From: Clusia tigrina | Taxonomy: Eukaryota; Arthropoda; Insecta; Diptera; Clusiidae | Length of the DNA: 64,000 bases | NCBI GenBank assembly: GCA_920105625.2 | Contig: OV050030.1 | Coordinates: 27,556,516-27,620,515, forward strand | Reading direction: 5' to 3' | Shown here: positions 40,755 to 50,061 of the stretch, in pieces | How the letters are laid out: every line of letters begins with the position of its first letter | Position numbering within the stretch: the first letter of the stretch is position 1 | Program-made: the position numbers and the translations under genes | The notes under the pieces: generated by a model | The model's database searches: none | What the model was told of the DNA's origin: nothing | The model's input: the letters and a program-made list of their open reading frames with translations, nothing else

Positions 40755-41530
40755 CTAAAGTCCCCTCTATGAAAGAATAGAAGTAAGTACTTTTAAACTA
40801 TTCGTGATAATATTATTAAACTCACAGGTGGGCGCAAAAGGCTGCGTCGCTGAAGACGTGCGTTTATATCTTTAAAGCTGGTCTCTTTCTTCTCCAGCCA
40901 CATGGAAAACGCCATCATATTTACGAAAAGTAGAAAATTTATAATGCCTATTGTGATGCTCACAGCTATTCCATTGATTATCATATCGAGTACCCAAACA
41001 CAGAGCTCCACGAGTATAGACAGATAACCAATTTTGGTGTGCAAACGGGCGCAACGAGCTCGCTCATCAGGTGCCCTCTTGGGATTGAGTGCTATCGAGT
41101 AAATTCCAATAAAAATCTGCAGAAATGAAATACACAACAAGATTTTAGGTGATTGTGATGAGAAATGTATGTTTATTCCGTCACCTGGAGCGTGTGACAC
41201 ATTAGGATGAGTATGTTAAGATCGGTTATTTCGGAGGGTCTTTCATTTATCGGTATTAATGAAAGACTAATAACAATATATTTGTAAAGCATCATAACAG
41301 CGTGAATCGTTTGATTTAACAAGCTGACATTAAAAAGGCGCATCACCAGCAATCCTGTTGGTTAAATTCTCGTAATTACTGTGAACTCTCGCCGTACTGC
41401 ACTCTAGCCGATGGGTATGCTTACCATTTAACGTCACATACATCTGAAAGTTCCGCTTGGAAATGCTCAAATCGATCGCCGTTAGCACTGCCGATATCCA
41501 AATAAGTATATGCATACATAAGCGTTGCAT
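40755..41530 (-). CDS. four-exon gene for an unidentified multi-pass membrane protein, 192 aa
   Basis: Exons on the minus strand: 41425-41530, 41185-41354, 40826-41116, 40755-40766. Introns are 70, 68 and 59 bp, the commonest size in flies, with donors GTAAGC, GTGACG and GTGAGT and acceptors AACCAACAG, TTTCTGCAG and TTTCATAG. The joined length is 579 bp, exactly 193 codons including TAG, and every junction keeps the frame. ATG is at 41528-41530. The protein has about five hydrophobic segments: residues 5-22, 52-70, 81-102, 121-137 and 143-165, with a charged loop around 103-118 (LNPKRAPDERARCARLHTK) and a basic C-terminus (INARLQRRSLLRPP). Two N-glycosylation sequons (NVS, NQT) precede the second segment. 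I do not recognise the family; a small membrane protein or a receptor fragment is possible. Exon 4 adds only three residues and is the least certain part: reading through intron 3 would add ten residues instead. Confidence 0.75.
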
Positions 41531-43308
41531 CGTAGAGGGTATTATTCTTTATTATACGAATCGATTTGCAGTTAATTTATGAGTAAACTTTATTCCGAGA
41601 ACTTTTCCTAAATGATATACTGAAAAAAAATTTTGAAGTGAAAAAAAAGGACACGACTATTTTGTAGAAACAAAGTCTGAGTTGTTATGTCCCGGATACT
41701 TGATATAATTATTTTGCGACCTAGGTGACTATGCCATGTTTTACGCTGGCTGGGGATAGTAACGTGCTGTGGCAAAAGCTACTCTTGATTATTCTCTCGA
41801 AATTTGAAACTCTCCTCTAGCGGGTGTTTAAAGCAGTTTCTTCTTCATGAATGTTCCTACATTTTCCGCCAAAATCAATTTCATCACTGAACCTGAATTT
41901 GCCAACTCGATACCCATAGAAAAGCTTATTGGATAAAAGGATTATATTTAGATCGTAAAACGGCGAAGGTGCAGATATATAACTAAAGATCAACCCATCT
42001 TTGGTGTTTGCCCCTGTAACTGTAAACATATGTATATGTTCTACTATATTTTGTGTTTAAAGCAGAATCATCAAATTTCAATGATTTTTTGGTTTTGTGT
42101 AATCCATCTATCGGAAGATATATAAAAGGTATTAGTTCCAGAAATTTGTTGAAATGAGAGTGAATTCAATATTTCTGTACCGCAACTCTGAAAACATTAA
42201 TTAAGTAGACACACGCGTTGTTTGAGGGATTTCATATTTTGCTGTTAGGGAAACAGGGAAATTGATTGTCGAATGTTGCGATCGGAATGAAGTCTGTTAG
42301 ACACACTTCTTATATGAATCAAGTAAATGTTGTTTCATATTACAAGGTGCCATTTCTGTTCTGCAATTGATTGATTCCTTCAGCTATATTCAAATAAACC
42401 AGTAAATTGAACTGAAGTCGGATTCTACCTACTAAGGAACTATGTTATCACACCTGGTTGTGGTTTAAACACGCCAGAAGCAGTCAGCATATGTATTGTG
42501 GTTCTTGAAATTATGAAGAATATCGTTCTTTATTAAAGTAATTGTTTTCCACTTTTCCTTTATCACCACCAAAATAATCCTGAATCGAATAAACAATAAA
42601 CTCTCAGTTGTGACAATATGGACACAGAATAGAATCAACAATAATGGAGAAACACTTTCAGTGGACTCTATTGAGAACAGTGCATCGTTAAAATTGAACA
42701 CTAAATTTGGTATGCTTAAGAATTCACTCTGATGTGTTGTACTCACTCTGCCTAAGACTGGAAATTAGAGATCATATATATCAATTTAATTTGTTATTAA
42801 TATTAGTATATTGGGAAGAAAATTAAACAAATAGTTTTCTCTTTTATTTAAATACTTTAGTTGCTGGCACTCAATTCCCCAAACCCCTGCGGACTTCATT
42901 ATGGAGTAAAATTTAATAAGAATAAAATTTAACAAATAAAGATTTATATAGTTGGTCGGATAGATTATTCCACAGTTGGTGAATATGTTTATCCAGAACA
43001 ATGTACGTCTTAGACAGTCCTAGAAATATTTTCTACAAGCAAAGAGGTATGTACGCGTTCCTGGTTCATTCTTAAGAAGTGTTCCTTTCAACATAAGAAT
43101 TTATAGAGGGTGAGTTTGTTATTGGACCGATTCTAACAAAATTTTTAACACCTCTTGAGGGTATTCCATAAGGATTCATATGAAATTTAAGCAACACGTC
43201 TTTTTGGTTTTTTATATTTCATATGTTCAATAATTCTGAAGCGCGAGTGTTAAGGGTCCAAATGCATTTAAATCAGTCAAAATCTAAAATAAAATTGAAT
43301 CATGGTAA
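41531..43308. other. AT-rich DNA with weak candidate exons
   Basis: No assured gene. Open minus-strand frames at 41817-42029 and 42465-42746 look somewhat protein-like. The second has TTTATTCGATTCAG, a possible acceptor, in its middle. I could not connect either to the gene at 40755-41530. Confidence 0.4.
41817..42029 (-). CDS. candidate exon, unidentified
   Basis: ATG at 42027-42029, 70 codons, ending with TAG. The residues (FYDLNIILLSNKLFYGYR, then FRFSDEIDFGGKC) look more like protein than random translation, and the frame lies 290 bp upstream of the four-exon gene on the same strand. There is no splice pair I can defend and no family match from memory. Confidence 0.2.
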   Translation of the reverse strand: MFTVTGANTKDGLIFSYISAPSPFYDLNIILLSNKLFYGYRVGKFRFSDEIDFGGKCRNIHEEETALNTR

Positions 43309-43605
43309 ATCATTGTAATAATCTACACACGAGATCAACTTTTATTACAAAGGTTCGTGAACCCATTCACTCTGAAGTTTATACAGTTTCTTAATAGAGA
43401 AGCACTGCAGCACAGTAAGCGACGGTTACGAGCAAAGGTTCCGCCTTATGATATTCAAAGTTCGATTTTTTTAGTTCAATTTATCACAATTATATTTTTA
43501 AATATTGCTACCTTAGCGCTGAATAAGGCCACTGTCAAGGCCGTGGCTCTAGTCTCCATGTTCATGTTGATGTATATGTTCAGTTCCGGGATGGATATGC
43601 AGTAG
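43309..43605 (+). CDS. candidate exon with two hydrophobic segments
   Basis: The frame is open from after a TAA at 43306 to TAG at 43603-43605. It has no ATG at its start, so a splice acceptor would be needed; TTTTATTACAAAG at about 43340-43352 is a possible one. The translation has a basic stretch (SKRRLRAKVPPYD) followed by IFLVQFITIIFLNIATL and VKAVALVSMFMLMYMF, membrane-like. It could be the last exon of a small membrane or chemosensory-type protein, but nothing confirms it. Confidence 0.25.
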   Translation: MIVIIYTRDQLLLQRFVNPFTLKFIQFLNREALQHSKRRLRAKVPPYDIQSSIFLVQFITIIFLNIATLALNKATVKAVALVSMFMLMYMFSSGMDMQ

Positions 43606-45545
43606 AAAAACTCCTAATCAAATCAATTGTGAGTTTGAACATGCACCAAAACTCCATAATATCCACTGTAACATATAATTTGGCATAACTGGAGAGTGTT
43701 GAAAAACCAGCAAACTGTCGAACCACGGCAAATATGAACGGAAGCCAATGGGACCGCAGTGACTGACACTTGATTGATAATTGACTTGTGAGTAGCTACA
43801 ATTGTGGCAGCCTTTCACGCGCATTGCTCAGCGTACGAGAGGCGATCGATCACTATCGCCTGCAACAGTTTCATTTTCAACAGCAAACAGTAAAATAAGC
43901 GGCGCATGTACAGCCAGCATCTGCGACTGCGCAGCTCAAGAAGTAATCGCGCGATCTATGGTTTCGCTGGCTGTGTGCTCTTGTGGCGGCTTCAGGGTAC
44001 GTTTTCATTTCATTTTTCCACAAGTGGCACAGTTTTTTATTGTGCTGCCGCATGCAAAAACTCGACACGCGAAAACTTTGAACTGCACTCAAGCACAAAA
44101 AGTGAAAGGAACGAGCTTGCATCTTTCGCTGCGGTTTCCCTTTCATCCTGCACAGCCGAAAAGCAACAGCAGCAGCAGCGGTAGTGGCAGCGGCGGCGGC
44201 AGCGCGGTCGTCGTGCACTGTTGCAGTGCATGTCAAATTAATTAATCACCGTGCTCACCACTGAAAGGTGATGTGTTAAAAGTATTTCGGCAGGTGCCTG
44301 CGAAACCGTGATGGCAGTTCCCACTTCGTGGCCGTGTGCTCAGTTTGAACTGATTTAATCTGGTTGGCGTGATTTAACGGATAAAGATACATTTCAGCTG
44401 CGGCTGTTGTGGCTGATGCTGCAGTTTATGTTGCCCTGGGATATTGTTTGCAATATTGCACCAAATCTAAACGGCATCTGGCTGAATGGAGCAGGGCGAT
44501 ATCAAATGGAAAGTCATTAATGAGTTTACAGGACATTGAGTTAGCAAATAGTTAATGAAATGACTTTCGACTTTAAGAGTTCTTATCAAGATCGTGGTAT
44601 GTCGAAAATTTTGCTGCTGCGTCACCAAGAGCGATTTTTTTTAAATCTGAAAATAATTTAATTGAAATTTTTGTTAACACAAAACTAGGTGGATAGTTGA
44701 TTCAAATGTTAAAGGTATCTTTCGTTGGAGGAAGTTTTCACATCTGTATCTAATCTGGCAGTAAATATAAAGATATAATTAATTTAGGTCGCTGAGTATT
44801 TTAAAAGTGCACTGGGAATGCCGAGTTAAGTTCTTTGGTTTTTTATTGAATAATCCTTGCCAGGATAACAACTTTATTCGGCTTCATTATGACATTGGTC
44901 ACTTTCAACTTTCTGATGGAAGTTTATGAGATTTTGAAGAGATTAGTCTATGCGGGTAAAAAGAGATGATGTGGCAGATGTGTTTGTATCCGGAGTTACA
45001 GTCGCCCTGCTCAGGCCACATATCACTTCCAAACAAGTGCTATTGTGTAAATTCAGCTTTCGTTATACTGGAAAGCATGGGCTCCAGAGCACATTAACGT
45101 TATAAGGATTGAAGTTACCGACAAATTTGCGAATAAAGTATCTCTGATCAGGTTTACTGCCACGAAACTTATCACTCCCTTATCTTTAGGTGCAATTAAG
45201 TTCATACTTACAAATAGGGTCTTTAGAGGCAGGAGATGAACTCAGGATATGCTACCTGTTATTGCCGACAGAATGCCACTCGTTCTTTTGTCACCTTTCA
45301 AAACGGATTGTAGACCCTTGATAGGATTGATGCTGGTACATTTTATGTATACTAAGTGCATGGAAATGGTAGGCGACAGACAGTGGTTTTTGCCCAGCTT
45401 GTGGGGACAATTGGAGTTGGTTGACCATTTTTTTGTGCATCATCATCGAGGTGTTTGGCAGCAACAAACTTATTAAGAACATACAATTTGGCGCCTTAAG
45501 GACACCAAATATACTTACTACATGTGTTCACTGATCAGACAGATT
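43606..45545. other. noncoding DNA including a less AT-rich patch
   Basis: 43800-44260 is richer in G+C, with an AGC/GGC triplet run (44166-44207) and overlapping open frames on both strands that I regard as composition effects. It could be a promoter or first-exon region. The remainder is AT-rich without features. Confidence 0.45.
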
Positions 45546-46155
45546 AAAAAAAGCGAGTAAAGAAGTCTGAAGTCGGGTTAGACCGACTACGAGATACCCT
45601 TTACCTTTTCTTGTGCGTGCGAGTTCAACAATTGGGATGTTTTCTTCATAAATCATCATTAGGAGCATATCCACGGTAATTTTTGGTAGGGTACCTTGAA
45701 ATGATTATATCGACTTAATTTCTTGTATATGGCTTTATAGGGTCCATATATGTACGTACTAATATAAAATTTCGTCCAAAAATATTGTATAGGTCGCAAG
45801 TTATAATAATATGTGAATAGTGGGCGTGGCTGCAAAAATATCACGCCCATTTTTGTGTGGTGTTTAATGTTAGTACCCGCAACATTCCTGTGAAATTTCT
45901 TTGATAAATCTTTAATAGGAACAGAGTAATGACTTTTGGTTAATTGTGGGCGTGGCATTAGTAATAATCTGCCCATATTTGGAATGAATTTGGAGGACGG
46001 ACAAAATAAAAATTGCTTAGAAAGTGATTCTGATCATATCTGTATATATATGTCCATACCTACCACGCCTCCTTCTTGAAATTCCAACCCCTCTCAAAAG
46101 CACAAACTTAGTATACCCTATTTACCTTTTTTAAATGTAAAGGGTATAATACTAT
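45546..46155. repeat. dispersed repeat, copy 1 (GGGCGTGGC-containing)
   Basis: Shares with 53793-54165 a series of blocks in the same order: GAAGTCTGAA, GTTAGACCGA, CTTGTGCGTG, ATGTTTTCTTC, CGGTAATTTTTGGTA, ATTGTATAG, TGTGTGGTGTTTAATGTTAG, TACCCGCAAC, GTGGGCGTGGCA. It starts with ATACCCTTTACC (about 45593) and ends with GTAAAGGGTAT (about 46137), roughly inverted, as in a MITE-like element. Similar GGGCGTGGC-bearing repeats are scattered in drosophilid genomes; equating them is inference. No coding capacity. Confidence 0.75.
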
Positions 46156-46922
46156 AAAAATAAAAATAGACCACCTTCAAGTATAGTACAATGTATATAT
46201 ATATATATGCGTATGATCATAATTCTATATCTACAAACAACTTGGAAGATCTTATGACTTTAACGCGTTTTTACGGTTGAAGCTTACACTCAGAAAAAAA
46301 CTACAAGTAAATGATATGCAAGACCAGAAATAAGGAGTTTATGGAAAAGTCTTCTTATATCGTTATCAATCAAACTTATTGGTGGAATGACCGGATATGT
46401 TACTATGGTGGAAAATCTCAATACATAGATCTTCAAGAAACTAACCACTTTTAATTTTGTTGTTGTTTGAATTGTTTGTTGCAAAAAATGCTAAGCAGTC
46501 GTAAGAACCGTCGGTAATTCCCGTAAAATGAGTTATTTCCATGAATGAATATGATTTCAACCAATATCTAACAATTTAATTGCAACAGTTTTCAATATTA
46601 ACTACTACAAAATCAATTTGAAGGAACCATTAGATGCCGTAGTTGAGATTCGGACCTGGTAGTACAAGGTAGTGACTACAAGCACCAACAACAGACGCCG
46701 ACATTAAATAATTTGGCTCAAGCAATGATTCAAAAATATTAATAAGATTATTAGCAAGCCTAGCTACAACAGCCCGGGCACTGTACCATATATACAAAGT
46801 CCATTTTACTAAAGTAAGCCAAATTATAGCTTGAGCACTAGAATCATAGTTGCTTTCAGGAGTTGAGGAGTTCAGGTATGTCCTTATGATTATGTCGATA
46901 AGCAATCAAATAGAAAAATTTC
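46156..46922. other. AT-rich intergenic DNA, nothing recognised
   Basis: Contains a short TA run (46195-46208). No exon or repeat identified. Confidence 0.5.
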
Positions 46923-46924
46923 TA

Positions 46925-48203
46925 CGAGGGGTACTACTTATATTTAGGGAACTGGCAACACTAATATCACTAGCTAGAATCTGGCAGCACCATTATAAAC
47001 TTTGGCATTTCTTAGCATAAACGAACTCACAACGTGTTGATGTACAAGTGCTATTTGTTTTGTTCACAGTGAGTTAAGAAAATCAATTTGGCTAAAAAAT
47101 GGAAATTTCAAGAGAAGGTTTTCGTTGGATTATTTTTCACAACTTTCGACGTGAATTATCTCAACAAGAATGTGTCGATAAAGCACCATCAAAAACCACA
47201 GTATATCCCTGGTATAGTGAATTCAATCGTGGTCGTAGTTCGGTCGCAGCCGACCTCCACGGATCGTCCAACATCGGTTGTTGTGCCACAAAACATCGAT
47301 CCAATGCGTGAACTGATAATGCAAGATCGTCATGTGACATATCGTGAGATAGAGGATACCTTTGGCATTACTTCCACTTCCATACATTCAATATTGCATG
47401 GACATTTGGATGTAAAAAAGATTTGTTCGCGTTGTATCCTTGGATAATTTGACAATCGCTCAAAACCAGGCTCGTTTCAATTGGTGTAAGGAAATGATTA
47501 AAAAGTTCGACCGTGGTGCTTCAAAAGACGTGTATAAAATCACGACAGGTAACGAATCATAGATATATGCGTATGAGCCGAAAACAAAAGAACAACCGAC
47601 CGTGTGGGTATTCCAAGACGAGCTAAATCCATCAAAAGTTGTTCGTGGAAGAAGCACAGCGAAGCAAATGGTCGCCTGTTTCTTCGGCCGAATGGGTCCT
47701 ATAGCCACTGTTCCGCTTTAGTAACGTAGGATGGTCAATTCTGAGAGGTACACGACCATTTCTTTGCCGGAAGTCTTTGGAGAAATTCGAAAAACAAACC
47801 GTCAAAGACGAATCATCGATTGGAGAATGCTCCATCATGCCAATGCGAGCTATCACTCATCTCGTCAAATAGGTAGTTTTTGAGCAGTCAAAACATCGAA
47901 TTGATGACTCATCTTCCGTACAGTCCTGATTTGGCACCCAATGGCGTCTTCTTGTTCCCGAATATCAAAGGTAAACTTCGTGGTCAACGATTTACGAGCG
48001 CCGAAGAAGCAGTTGGAGAGTTCAAAAGCCATGGTTTGGAGGTGTCTCAAGAGGAATGGAAAAACTGCTATGACAAATGGTTTGAACGAATGCAAAACTG
48101 TATTGATCATCAAGGGGAATATTTTGAAAAATAATAAAGCCATTTTCATTTAAAAATGTGTTTTATTATTAGCTATTCCCGAAATATAAATAATACCTCC
48201 TCT
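46925..48203 (+). mobile_element. mariner element, second copy, inactive
   Basis: Left end CGAGGGGTACTACTTATATT and right end (complement) about GAGGAGGTATTATTTATATT are the same inverted repeats as in the copy at 10117-11394. TA precedes the left end (46923-46924); the right edge is blurred by a base or two. The two copies are in opposite orientation and about 36 kb apart. Confidence 0.88.
47099..48134 (+). pseudogene. mariner transposase pseudogene, second copy
   Basis: ATG at 47099 and the normal stop TAA at 48132-48134; 1036 bp is not a multiple of three, so net frameshift. The reading moves between frames: MEISREGFRWIIFHNF, KAPSKTTVYPWYSEF, then PQNIDPMRELIMQDRHVTYR in the next frame. 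The catalytic residues are worse than in the first copy: TGNES plus TAG (first Asp changed to Asn, Trp changed to stop, about 47545-47560), LHHANAS (second Asp changed to Ala, about 47835). YSPDLAPNG replaces the third Asp by Gly. It is completely dead. Confidence 0.88.
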
Positions 48204-48385
48204 TATACCATATTTATTAGACTTTGAGAACAAATATATGTGTTATCTTCTGAAAAATTCAGATTGAGGGTTCATAGTATTGAAACCAAGATACGTTAGT
48301 AATTGAGGGCACATTTTGAGATTTAAAAGGAAATATTTGTTTTTTAGTACATTTTTCAGCTTGGGGAACGATTCAAAAATTATAT

Positions 48386-48586
48386 ATGTCTGCAGAAGGT
48401 TTCGTTGAGTCGAAACTAGCAAACAAGGCTTTCGAACACATCAACATTACAATGAAGAGTTTTGAGACCATACCCTTGACAGGATTCGAAATAATTATAA
48501 AGACCGCCTACAAGGAAGTACCTAACGAATTGACATGCACCGCTCAAGCTATTTTGTCGCTAAAGCGAGTGTCTATAGCTTCATGA
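48386..48586 (+). CDS. candidate small ORF, unidentified (66 aa)
   Basis: ATG at 48386 opens 66 codons ending in TGA. Codon choice (many C/G third positions: TTC, AAG, ACC, TAC, AAC) is unlike the AT-rich surroundings, which is why I list it. The residues begin MSAEGFVESKLANKAFEHIN and include two Cys-poor amphipathic stretches. No domain recognised. It sits between the mariner and hAT elements and could be an exon or an old retrocopy. Confidence 0.25.
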   Translation: MSAEGFVESKLANKAFEHINITMKSFETIPLTGFEIIIKTAYKEVPNELTCTAQAILSLKRVSIAS

Positions 48587-48736
48587 CCAGTGTTCGGGGG
48601 CAACCGAATGGGGTTAATGTTAAATTTTCTCTGCAGAATTGACACGTCTCTATGTTGTGAAAACAAATATAACCATAAATCTCTCAAATTTAATTTGTTA
48701 CCTTACACTAAAGCAGCCAACACACTGATTCCGAGA

Positions 48737-48744
48737 GTGCTCAG
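48737..48744. repeat. target site duplication of the hAT element, left copy
   Basis: GTGCTCAG; the identical right copy is at 50062-50069. Confidence 0.92.
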
Positions 48745-48902
48745 TAGAGATGAGCAAAATTTCACTGCCGGTGATTTTTTCACTGTTATTTAAAAATCGC
48801 TGGTAGCAAGTGTTATCGAATATACAAAGTAACAGCGATTTGATCAAAAGAGTGATTTTTAACAGTCCGATCTTTTTTCACAGTGATTGAAAATCGCTAC
48901 TT

Positions 48903-49229
48903 TTAATAAAAGCGTAAAATAACAGCGGTGATATTATTGTCCATAATAAAAAGAAACAAAAGCTTTTCATCTATTTCTTGTTTCGATTTCAATGAAATTT
49001 TTTTGTTTTCAAACATCATTAATTTACATTGCCGTAGAATAGAAGACGACCGATTTGAATTTACCAAACTTTTATGAAAAGATGAGCATTCTGTAGCAAT
49101 CGACATTAGTTCTACTATATTCCTGACTGAAGATGATGCAATGTTTTCAACTAAATCTTTTCCTGTTTTGGATGCACAAATATTTATATCTTCATTTATA
49201 ATAGATTGACACCAGATAGATCTGGTGTT
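48903..49229 (-). pseudogene. hAT transposase remnant after the BED exon
   Basis: About 108 codons, reading INEDINICASKTGKDLVENI, then KKISLKSKQEIDEKLLFLFI. The second block resembles the K..EID..L..MI segment that starts the body of hAT transposases. A possible acceptor, CTTTCTTTCTG then ACACCAG, ends at 49218, but joining exon 1 there gives the wrong phase by one base, so an indel or another acceptor is needed. The frame stops where the inverted-repeat region begins: everything with the DDE core is deleted. Confidence 0.6.
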
Positions 49230-49296
49230 TTAAATACAGAAAGAAAGAAATTTTGTAGCAAAATTTAGATATTTAATTATATGGATATTAACTTAC

Positions 49297-49488
49297 ATTT
49301 AAATTCGATTTTATGATGTTTGTAGGTAATGTCACTGTTGGATGCCTATTCTGCATGTGTTTCCTTAAGTTTGATTTTGTCGTCTTATACGACATTTTGG
49401 ACTTACAAATATCACATTTTGCATATATAGCATCAATTGGCTCGAAAACTTGCCACATTTGACTCGTTTTTCTTTTCATTTCTGACAT
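49297..49488 (-). pseudogene. hAT transposase exon 1: BED-type zinc finger
   Basis: ATG at 49486-49488 opens 64 codons: MWQVFEPID, AKCDICKSKMSYKTTKSNL, RKHMQNRHP. The C-x2-C and H-x4-H pairs with the leading Trp are the BED finger that binds transposon DNA at the N-terminus of hAT transposases. The coding stretch ends at a perfect splice donor GTAAGT (49296-49291). Unspliced, it ends three codons later. A protein with only this finger could bind the element's ends and act as a repressor; that is inference. Confidence 0.8.
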
Positions 49489-50061
49489 TTTAATTGTGAA
49501 ATTTATTTTAAATGAAACTAAGGTTTTTATTTATAACAAATCCGTATTTTTAATTAAAATTGGGTATAATATAATTGTAAGACACTAAACAACAGAACCA
49601 ATATTAAAAGATATTAATAAATGACAAATAATTTCCGAATAATTCTCTCAAATGTTAAAATGTAAAAGCGTTACATATGAATATTCAAACTTTGTGTCAC
49701 TCTCTCCAGCAATGGGATAAATTAACAGTACATACATAAATTTACTTAACTAACATGATAAAAACAGTGATTGATATAATTCGTTACCAAAGTAGTGAAA
49801 TAACAACTCGCTGTTATTTCACGCTTTTATAAAAGTAGCGATTTTCAATCACTGGTGGATTACAGCTGTATGTTAAAAATCGCGCTTTTCGCTGTTACTT
49901 TACATATTTGATAACAGTTTGGTTGACTGCATACATATATATGTATATGTAAGAACGCAATGGAAATAGCGATCGCAGTCACTGTTTAAAATCACGGTGA
50001 TTGGAAAATAGCAATCACTGGTAACGGCGATACTCAAAAATCACTGGATCGCTCATCACTA

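Larger units (their letters stand above)
48745..50061 (-). mobile_element. hAT transposon, 1317 bp, internally deleted, with 8-bp target duplication
   Basis: GTGCTCAG occurs directly before (48737-48744) and after (50062-50069) the element, a perfect 8-bp duplication as hAT transposases make. The ends are TAGAGATGAGC and, complemented, TAGTGATGAGC, an 11-bp inverted repeat with one mismatch. The outer 150-300 bp on both sides carry many copies of CAGTGATT and AAAATCGC in inverted arrangement, i.e. subterminal transposase-binding-like repeats. Inside are a BED-finger exon and one more hAT-like frame on the minus strand; the catalytic core is missing, so the element can move only with a transposase from elsewhere. 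The perfect duplication suggests a recent insertion. Confidence 0.92.

Noticed and set aside
43802..44245. 147-codon plus frame and 119-codon minus frame
   Set aside because: Both strands are open because of G+C-rich triplet composition; the Ser/Gly run comes from AGC/GGC repeats.
45249..45476. 75-codon plus frame
   Set aside because: Looks faintly protein-like but has no family match, splice signals or conservation evidence from sequence alone.
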